In this document: piece after piece, positions 54,111 to 61,322 of the stretch
How the letters are laid out: the number at the start of each line of letters is the position of its first letter
Numbering within the stretch: the first letter of the stretch is position 1
From: Mucilaginibacter pineti
GTDB lineage: Bacteria > Bacteroidota > Bacteroidia > Sphingobacteriales > Sphingobacteriaceae
Length of the DNA stretch: 64,000 nt
NCBI RefSeq assembly: GCF_900101875.1
Contig: NZ_FNAI01000001.1
Span: 1-64,000 of the forward strand
Reading direction: 5' to 3'
Notes under the pieces: generated by a model
Seen by the model: only the letters and a program-made list of their open reading frames with translations
What the model was told of the DNA's origin: nothing
Database searches by the model: none
Program-made: the position numbers and the translations under genes

Positions 54111-56222
54111 ATGAAAGCTATTATTAAAAATATATTAATGACTTTTTCTGTGACCGCGGCTGTGGGTATTGCCACAACGTTTGCGCAAGACAAGTCTGCA
54201 AATCCTGTTCCTACAGAAAATGATTTTTACCACATTGTTACCCTGCCCGTACCCGAAGGTGTTGAGCTTGAGGTAGGTGGTTTAACCTTATTGCCCGATG
54301 GCAGCATTGGCGCATCAACCCGTCGTGGTGATATATATATCATCCAAAACCCGTACCAACTTGATGGCAGCCTGCCTTACTACAAAAAGTTTGCATCGGG
54401 CCTGCATGAAGTATTGGGTTTGGCTTACAAAGACGGCGCGTTCTATTGCGTGCAGCGCGGCGAGCTTACCAAACTTATTGACAAGAACGGCGATGGCAAG
54501 GCAGATGTTTACGAAACTGTTTACGCCTGGCCAATCTCCGGTAATTATCATGAGTATTCTTATGGCCCCGTTATTATGCCTAATGGCAACATGATGGTTA
54601 ACCTTAACGTAGGTTTTGATAACGAATGGTGGAGAGGTAAAAGCCTGGTTAAATGGAGAGCATGGACCCTGGAGATAACCCCTGATGGCACAATGACCCC
54701 TTATGCTACAGGTTTACGCTCACCAGCCGGACAAGGACTTATTGATGGTGATTATTTTTACAGCGAAAACCAGGGCGATTGGGTTGGATCTGGCTATATC
54801 ATGCAATTAAACAAAGGCGATTTTGCTATGCACCCTGCCGGTTTACGCTGGGCTGCCGATCCTTTATCGCCGGTAAAAGTACGTACCGAAGATATTTACT
54901 CACGCGTTAATCCACGTTTTAACGATCCGGAAGGAAAGATTGAAGACAGGGATCCAAAACGTCCGTACAAAACATTATTTGAAGTTGCTGCCGAAGTTAA
55001 AGGCATGAAATTGCCTGCAGTTTATTTACCGCACTCGGTATTAGGAACTTCAACCTCATCAATGGTACAAATACCTAAGGATGATAAGTTTGGTCCGTTT
55101 GCAGGGCAGGTTATTATTGGCGATCAGGGTCAGAGCCGTTTAAATCGTATCTTCCTTGAAAAAGTTAAGGGCGAATACCAGGGCGCAGCATTCACCTTCC
55201 GTGAAGGTTTTGAATCGGGCGTATTAAGATTAGCCTGGGGTGCCGATGGTTCACTATTTGTAGGACAAACAAACCGTGGCTGGGGTTCAAAAGGTCAGAA
55301 ATTATACGGATTGGAAAGGGTTGTTTGGGCTAAAAAAACACCGTTCGAAATGAAAGCCGTTAGAGCAATGGCCGATGGTTTTGAAATTGAATTTACCCAG
55401 CCTGTAAACAAAAAAGCAGCTGCAGATCCGGATGCTTATAACGTAACAGGCTTTACCTACAAATACCATCCTGTATATGGCAGTAACACCATCAGGGAGA
55501 AAATTCATGTGGTAAACGCGGCGGTAGTATCTGAAGATGGTTTAAAAGTACGTTTGGTGATTGACAGCCTGCGCGAAAAATACATTCACGAAATACGTGT
55601 TGATGATAAGGTTACTTCTGTTGAAGGCAATACCCCGTTATTACACCCCGTGGCTTATTACACGCTCAACAATATTCCCGAAGGCGACAAGCTTAACGTA
55701 CCAAAAAGGAAACCAAAGCCGGTTCATGACATGAGCGGTATGGATATGACAATGGTTAAACCCGCCGCCGAATCAAAAGCCAAAGCAGCTACAGTTGCAG
55801 GCGTTGCACTTAAAAAGAACCAAACTACCAAACCTGCATCATGGACAACCATTGATCAAACCATTACCCTTGGTACCAAACCGGGTTTAAAATATGATAA
55901 ACTGGAGCTTACTATTAAAGCGGGCAGTAAGGTTAAGCTAACCTTTACCAATAATGATGATATGCCGCATAACTTTGTAGTTGTACAACCAGGGCAGGCT
56001 GTTGCCGTAGGCGAAATGGCTATGAAATTAGGTTTGGCAAGCACAAAGCTTAGCCACATACCAAACACGCCGCTGTTGTTATTTAACACAACGCTTGTTG
56101 GTCCGGGTTCTTCACAAACCATTTACTTTGTGGCCCCAACCAAGCCGGGTAAATACACTTACGTTTGTACAGTGCCTGGTCACTTTTACGTAATGCAGGG
56201 TACTTTAACCGTGGTTAAATAG
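54111..56222 (+). CDS. Secreted beta-propeller dehydrogenase fused to an azurin-like copper domain
   Basis: A 703-residue exported protein (signal near residues 5-25, MTFSVTAAVGIATTFA). Residues ~30-460 are a sugar-dehydrogenase-like beta-propeller (LEVGGLTLLPDGSIGASTRRGDIYII, ASGLHEVLGLAYKDGAFYCVQRGELTKLIDKNGDGKAD, YATGLRSPAGQGLIDGDYFYSENQGDWVGSG). A connecting domain follows (~440-540), then a His/Met-containing linker (DMSGMDMTMVKP). Residues ~575-703 form a type 1 copper domain with His620 (MPHNF), Cys686, His691 and Met695, the azurin spacing C-x4-H-x3-M. Electrons from the propeller domain would pass to copper. It follows DUF1080 in one operon and ends at a strong terminator. Confidence 0.88.
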   Translation: MKAIIKNILMTFSVTAAVGIATTFAQDKSANPVPTENDFYHIVTLPVPEGVELEVGGLTLLPDGSIGASTRRGDIYIIQNPYQLDGSLPYYKKFASGLHEVLGLAYKDGAFYCVQRGELTKLIDKNGDGKADVYETVYAWPISGNYHEYSYGPVIMPNGNMMVNLNVGFDNEWWRGKSLVKWRAWTLEITPDGTMTPYATGLRSPAGQGLIDGDYFYSENQGDWVGSGYIMQLNKGDFAMHPAGLRWAADPLSPVKVRTEDIYSRVNPRFNDPEGKIEDRDPKRPYKTLFEVAAEVKGMKLPAVYLPHSVLGTSTSSMVQIPKDDKFGPFAGQVIIGDQGQSRLNRIFLEKVKGEYQGAAFTFREGFESGVLRLAWGADGSLFVGQTNRGWGSKGQKLYGLERVVWAKKTPFEMKAVRAMADGFEIEFTQPVNKKAAADPDAYNVTGFTYKYHPVYGSNTIREKIHVVNAAVVSEDGLKVRLVIDSLREKYIHEIRVDDKVTSVEGNTPLLHPVAYYTLNNIPEGDKLNVPKRKPKPVHDMSGMDMTMVKPAAESKAKAATVAGVALKKNQTTKPASWTTIDQTITLGTKPGLKYDKLELTIKAGSKVKLTFTNNDDMPHNFVVVQPGQAVAVGEMAMKLGLASTKLSHIPNTPLLLFNTTLVGPGSSQTIYFVAPTKPGKYTYVCTVPGHFYVMQGTLTVVK

Positions 56223-56270
56223 TAGTCCATTCATACTATCCCGTAATTAACGGAAGTAGAAATTCAAAAT

Positions 56271-56311
56271 AAACAAAAAGCCCTCCCGATTTTCGGGAGG
56301 GCTTTTTGTTT
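56271..56311. terminator. Strong bidirectional intrinsic terminator
   Basis: A long stem built on AAAAAGCCCTCCCGA and its complement, with a short TTT loop, is flanked by AAACAAAAA on one side and TTTTTGTTT on the other, so it can terminate in both directions. It separates the azurin-domain gene (plus, stop 56222) from the convergent M16 protease gene (minus, stop 56333). Confidence 0.92.
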
Positions 56312-56332
56312 GGTAAAGATTGTTATAAGATA

Positions 56333-59191
56333 TTATTGTTTTGGCTTACCATCGCTGTCAAGCTCAACAATAGGGTAACCTAATTTTTGCAAGCCGGGAA
56401 GCGTTTTGGCTTTATCGCCAACTACCAGGATGATCATATTATCTGTATTCAGGTACTTTGAAGCCAGCTGATTGATCTCGGCAGGGGTAATGGTAGATAA
56501 GATCTTGTTCTGATCGTCAACAAAAGTAGGTTTAAGATTATACTCCTGTATACGTGAAAGAAACGCGGCCTTTTGACCATTGGTTTCGTATTTGCGGGCA
56601 TCACTTTGGCCTATGGAGGTTTGGGTGAATTTCAACTCGTCGGGCGTAATGCCGTTTTGCTGATAATTGCGTATCTCCTTAATAAACTCTACAACAGAGC
56701 TATCTGTAGCAGTTGCCAGCACACCGGCCGAGGCCGTAAAATCGCCGCCGTATTTGCTGGAGTTAAAGCCCGAGCGTGCGCCATACGTCCAGCCTTTTTT
56801 CTCCCTTAAATTAAGGTTGATGTGGCTGTTGAACGCACCGCCTAATATGTAGTTGGCAATACCCAGCTTATAATAATCGCCGGTTACATCATAGTTAAGT
56901 TTATCCAGGTAACCAATGCGAATTTCTGATTGTGCGGCATTTGGAACATCTACGATATACAGTGTGGTTTTATCAAATGAATTACCGCCGGCAGGAGTAG
57001 GGATGGTTACTTTTTTATCTTTCCAGCTATTCAGGAAGGCAAGCGCGCCCCTTGCGGTACCCTCGTTAACATCGCCAACTACAACAATATTAGTTACCGA
57101 TGGCGAGAAGTTGTTATCGTAATAGTCCTGTACGTCCTGTAAGGTAATAGCGGCTACGGTTTCTTCATTACCGCCTGTTGCGTAGGTGCGTACGTTATCA
57201 GTTCCGTATAGTATTTTGTTGTAAACGCTTGATGCTACGCCAGCGGGCTGCGTTTTAGCTTGTTTAAAACCTTCAATGGTTTGCTTTTTAATACGGTCAA
57301 GCGCATCCTGCGTAAACTTGGGATTGTACAGTTTTTCCTGCAACAGCGCCATCGTTTTCGGCAGGTTTTTGGTTAGCGATGATACGTCGATAGAGATTTC
57401 ATCTGCACCGGCAAAAATACCTATGTTGCTGCCCAGTTTTTCCAGTTCGGAGTTAAACTGCTCGGCAGTATAATTCTTTGTTTCCTCATTCATCATACGG
57501 CCAACAATACCTGCTAAACCGGCTTTAGCCGGATTGTTAATAGCAAACATGCCGCCGCCCTTAATGGAAATTGAAATAGATACCGCCGGGATCTCCTTGT
57601 TTTCGGTACCGATAATGTGGATACCATTAGGTGTAACGGTCGACCATATTGCAGGTACCTTAATAGCCGGATTTGCACCCACACCTGGTTTTACAGCACG
57701 ATCAAAGTTATCTGTTGCTTTGTGATAAGTTAAACCACCGTAACCGTAATCCGGTGCCTTGTACCCGGCTGTATTTACCGTGTAATTATCAGCAGCTACA
57801 GGTTGTACCGTGCCGCCTTTTGGCAATACGCTTAAAATAACGGCCGGTTTGTTTTTTATGTATTTGTTATATACACGTATTACATCTTCCTTGGTTACCG
57901 CGCGGATGGATGCAAGTTCTGCACCTATCTGGTTGGGGTTGCCGGTAAAAGTTTGTGCCTGCGCCAGTGCCGATACTTTGCCGCTTACGCTTGACAGGCC
58001 ATTAATATAACCAGCCTCTGAGCTTGCTTTAAAGCGGATCAGGTCGTCATCGCTAACACCTTTCTGTTCAAATTCGGCTAACGACTCATCTACCAGTTTT
58101 TTTGCGTCGGCCAGTGTTTGGCCCGGGAAAGGTATAACACGGATGCCAATTTCGCCGGCCAGCTCTGTATTGGATGAGTTCATGGAAGCTTGCGCAGCCT
58201 TGCGTGTTTTTACAAAGTTTTTGTAAAATATAGAGTTTCTGCCCTGCCCAATTATACCCGCTAAGGCGTCAAGCGCAGACATATCCTTATCGTAGATCTT
58301 TACGCCCGGATAAGTAATGGAAAGCATGGGTAGCTTGGCGTAGTTATCGGTGTAAGATATGTAGCGGTCGGCAGTTAAAACGGGTGCCGGTAACGACATG
58401 TTTTTAACCTCAGGACCTCTTGGTATGCTGCCAAAATATTTACTTACCCAGGCAAGTGTTTGCTTGGCGTTTAAATCGCCGCCTATGGTTATAGTTGCGT
58501 TGTTTGGTCCGTACCATCTCAGGAAGAAGTTTTTCAGGTCGTTAACACCAACTTTATTCAATTCCTCGATGTACCCGATAGTCAGCCATGAATAAGGGTG
58601 CCCGTACGGATACAGGTTTTTAGAGGTGTATTCGCTCGCCAGACCATAGGGGCGGTTATCATAATTCTGGCCGCGTTCATTCTTTACAGTGGCACGCTGT
58701 ACCTCAAATTTTTGCTGGGTAACAGCATCAAGCAAAAATCCCATCCGGTCAGATTCCAGCCAAAGCATTTTTTCAAGCTGATTGGCAGGTACGGTTTCGT
58801 AATAATTGGTACGGTCGCGGTTGGTTGAGCCGTTTAAGGTGCCACCGGCTTCAGTAATAATTTTAAAGTGGTCGCCGTTGGCAACGTGATCGCTTCCCTG
58901 GAACATCATGTGCTCAAAGAAGTGGGCAAAGCCCGATTTACCAATCTCTTCACGCGCCGAACCTACGTGGTAGGTGATGTCCACATGAACCAGAGGATCG
59001 GAATGATCTTCGGCAAGGATAACGGTTAAGCCATTCGGAAGTACATACTTCTCATAGGGAATCACCAGGTCTGAGCCTTTTCGGGTAACTTTTTCAACCA
59101 GCTTGGGCTGAATGGTGGTTTGGGCGTTTGCACAAAGCGCAGCCAAAGCCATTGAGGTAATTAAAAACGATTTTTTTAAAGATTTTATCAT
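56333..59191 (-). CDS. Secreted M16-family zinc metalloprotease (pitrilysin/insulinase)
   Basis: A 952-residue protein from the Met at 59191, which gives a normal signal peptide (SFLITSMALAALCANA); the longer frame adds 12 unlikely residues. The first half carries the inverted zinc motif HFFEH at His90, Glu93, His94, preceded by LPNGLTVILAEDHSDPLVHVDITY, and has the expected downstream Glu region. The second half repeats the fold (IWSTVTPNGIHIIGTENKEIPAVSISISIKGG; RMMNEETKNYTAEQFNSELEKLG) without the zinc motif, as in two-domain pitrilysins. The C-terminal region includes the usual YILGGAFNSHINLNLREKKGWTYGARSGF substrate-binding segment. It probably degrades peptides in the periplasm or outside the cell. 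Confidence 0.93.
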   Translation of the reverse strand: MIKSLKKSFLITSMALAALCANAQTTIQPKLVEKVTRKGSDLVIPYEKYVLPNGLTVILAEDHSDPLVHVDITYHVGSAREEIGKSGFAHFFEHMMFQGSDHVANGDHFKIITEAGGTLNGSTNRDRTNYYETVPANQLEKMLWLESDRMGFLLDAVTQQKFEVQRATVKNERGQNYDNRPYGLASEYTSKNLYPYGHPYSWLTIGYIEELNKVGVNDLKNFFLRWYGPNNATITIGGDLNAKQTLAWVSKYFGSIPRGPEVKNMSLPAPVLTADRYISYTDNYAKLPMLSITYPGVKIYDKDMSALDALAGIIGQGRNSIFYKNFVKTRKAAQASMNSSNTELAGEIGIRVIPFPGQTLADAKKLVDESLAEFEQKGVSDDDLIRFKASSEAGYINGLSSVSGKVSALAQAQTFTGNPNQIGAELASIRAVTKEDVIRVYNKYIKNKPAVILSVLPKGGTVQPVAADNYTVNTAGYKAPDYGYGGLTYHKATDNFDRAVKPGVGANPAIKVPAIWSTVTPNGIHIIGTENKEIPAVSISISIKGGGMFAINNPAKAGLAGIVGRMMNEETKNYTAEQFNSELEKLGSNIGIFAGADEISIDVSSLTKNLPKTMALLQEKLYNPKFTQDALDRIKKQTIEGFKQAKTQPAGVASSVYNKILYGTDNVRTYATGGNEETVAAITLQDVQDYYDNNFSPSVTNIVVVGDVNEGTARGALAFLNSWKDKKVTIPTPAGGNSFDKTTLYIVDVPNAAQSEIRIGYLDKLNYDVTGDYYKLGIANYILGGAFNSHINLNLREKKGWTYGARSGFNSSKYGGDFTASAGVLATATDSSVVEFIKEIRNYQQNGITPDELKFTQTSIGQSDARKYETNGQKAAFLSRIQEYNLKPTFVDDQNKILSTITPAEINQLASKYLNTDNMIILVVGDKAKTLPGLQKLGYPIVELDSDGKPKQ

Positions 59192-59537
59192 AGTTGATAT
59201 GTTTAAATAGTATTCGTTGATGAGCATCAGGCAGCAGATTCCTGAAAGAATACTATATTAAGAATTTTATAGGCGCGGTTTAAGCTAACGCCGGGTTTTT
59301 AAATCCGTGTAACGGAATTGTGACTGATGGGCATATCCGTTAGCGGGATATTGCGATTAGACACAGGTTAAGCGCGAAACATAAAGCAGATAGTGCAGGA
59401 TGCCGAATTAATGATAATAAATTAACATTGTTTAATTATAAGCCATGCGGCTGGTTGGGTACAACATTGCCTTCCCCAACAACTGCAATCTGTAACAAAT
59501 TGAAATTATAAAAGCACCGGGAATTATTACAACCTGT
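59192..59537. other. Divergent intergenic region
   Basis: This 346-bp gap lies between the M16 gene (minus) and the GH78-like gene (plus). I note GTTGGG...CCCAAC (59453-59481) as an imperfect inverted repeat and CCGTGTAACGG near 59304. No RNA gene or clear promoter motif is seen. Both genes need promoters here. Confidence 0.35.
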
Positions 59538-61295
59538 ATGAAAAAACTATATATAACCTTATTGATCATTAGTTCTTGTTTGATTTGCAAAGCCCAGCTG
59601 CCGCCGGTTTTTGATGCCGGCAGGGCAGCCGAAGCACAATCGACAGAAACAGTAAGGAAATATCTTTCGCCGGTGCGCATCCTATGGAAATCTGCCGATG
59701 CCGGCTCACACATTACCAACGCCGAAACATTGCTGAAAAAAGGTAAAGGACAGGCTGATCTTTCCGGTACCGACCTTTGTGTGCTTACCAGCACCGTACA
59801 AGGCAAACCGGGCATCCTGCTTGATTATGGAAAAGAATTACAAGGGGGCTTACAATTAATAACCGATCAATCACGCGGCGGCAAGCCCATACGGGTGCGG
59901 ATCCGCTTTGGCGAATCGGCAAGTGAGGCCATGTCCAGTATCGATACTGTTAAAGGTGCCACAAATGACCACGCCATGCGTGATTTTATCGTGTCGGTAC
60001 CGTGGTTGGGTAAACTTGAAATTGGCAATACAGGTTTCCGTTTTGTGCGGATAGATTTGATAGATGATAATGCCGAATTAAAGCTGAAAGAGGCCCGCGC
60101 CATTTTTATTTACCGCGATATTCCATATTTAGGATCGTTCAAATGCAGTGATACGTTGCTTAATAAGATCTGGCTTACCGGCGCGTATACTGTTCATTTA
60201 AACATGCAGGATTATTTGTGGGACGGTATCAAACGCGACAGGCTGGTTTGGGTAGGCGATATGCACCCCGAAACATCAACCATAGCAGCTGTATTTGGCT
60301 ATAACGATGTGGTACCTAAAAGCCTGGATCTGGCGCGCGATATTACCCCGCTGCCGGGTTATATGAATGGCATGATATCATACTCCATGTGGTGGATCTT
60401 GATCCAGCATGACTGGTATATGCACAACGGCAACCTGAAATATCTGCAACAGCAAAAAAGCTATCTGATACCGTTGCTTAAACAATACGCTCAAAAAGTT
60501 GATGCCAATAACAGCGAAGCACTCAATGATGCCGGGCGGTTTTTAGATTGGCCGTCCAGCGAAAATGCAAAGGGTATACATGCCGGTTTGCAAGCCATGC
60601 TGGTAATGACCCTCAATGCCGGATCGGAGCTTTGTACCATTTTAAAAGACCCCGCCACCGCCAGGATCTGCGATGCGGCCGTTGCCCGCTTAAAGAAAAA
60701 CGTGCCGGATGCCAATGGCTCCAAACAAGCAGCCGCACTTTTGGGCCTGTCAGGGTTATTGCCTGCCGATAAAGCCAATGCCGAGTTATCAGCCGGTGGC
60801 GTACATAATTATTCTACATTTTTTGGTTATTACATGCTGCAGGCTAAGGCAAAAGCTGGCGATTACCAGGGTGGCATTAGTGCCATCCGTGATTTCTGGG
60901 GACCTATGCTTGGCTTAGGCGCCACCACCTTTTGGGAAGATTTTAATATAGACTGGCTGCCCAATGCCTCCCGCATTGATGAACTGGTACCCGAAGGCAA
61001 GAAAGATATTCACGGCGATTATGGTGCTTATTGCTACAAAGGTTTCAGGCATAGCTTGTCTCACGGTTGGGCATCTGGTCCTACGCCCTGGTTAACCGAG
61101 CATGTGCTGGGTGTAAAAGTAATAGAAGCCGGCTGCAGGGTTATAAAGATAGAACCCCATTTGGGCGATCTTACCTTTGCCGAAGGTACTTATCCAACAC
61201 CTTATGGTATCTTAAAAATAAAACACGTGAAGCTGGCCGGCGGAAAAATAAAAACAACGGTTAGCGCGCCAAAAGGTGTTAAAATAATTCAGTAA
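59538..61295 (+). CDS. GH78-like (alpha-L-rhamnosidase family) protein, short form
   Basis: A 585-residue secreted protein (signal near residues 3-19, LYITLLIISSCLICKA). It lacks the Fn3-like domain of the protein at 33345 and begins with a beta-sandwich (ILLDYGKELQGGLQLITDQS; GFRFVRIDLID). The (alpha/alpha)6 barrel follows, with YLWDGIKRDRLVWVGDMHPE, GYMNGMISYSMWWILIQHDWYMHNGN, GATTFWEDFN and HGDYGAYCYKGFRHSLSHGWASGPTPWL. In the DxxxR-x motif the residue at the usual general-acid Glu is Asp234 (RDRLVW against REKLSW in the other GH78). A C-terminal beta domain ends the protein. It is 27 bp upstream of a GH106 gene, so the two are co-transcribed and again target rhamnosides; specificity may differ from the first pair. 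Confidence 0.88.
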   Translation: MKKLYITLLIISSCLICKAQLPPVFDAGRAAEAQSTETVRKYLSPVRILWKSADAGSHITNAETLLKKGKGQADLSGTDLCVLTSTVQGKPGILLDYGKELQGGLQLITDQSRGGKPIRVRIRFGESASEAMSSIDTVKGATNDHAMRDFIVSVPWLGKLEIGNTGFRFVRIDLIDDNAELKLKEARAIFIYRDIPYLGSFKCSDTLLNKIWLTGAYTVHLNMQDYLWDGIKRDRLVWVGDMHPETSTIAAVFGYNDVVPKSLDLARDITPLPGYMNGMISYSMWWILIQHDWYMHNGNLKYLQQQKSYLIPLLKQYAQKVDANNSEALNDAGRFLDWPSSENAKGIHAGLQAMLVMTLNAGSELCTILKDPATARICDAAVARLKKNVPDANGSKQAAALLGLSGLLPADKANAELSAGGVHNYSTFFGYYMLQAKAKAGDYQGGISAIRDFWGPMLGLGATTFWEDFNIDWLPNASRIDELVPEGKKDIHGDYGAYCYKGFRHSLSHGWASGPTPWLTEHVLGVKVIEAGCRVIKIEPHLGDLTFAEGTYPTPYGILKIKHVKLAGGKIKTTVSAPKGVKIIQ

Positions 61296-61322
61296 AAATC
61301 CATCCGTAATATCAAACTCAAA

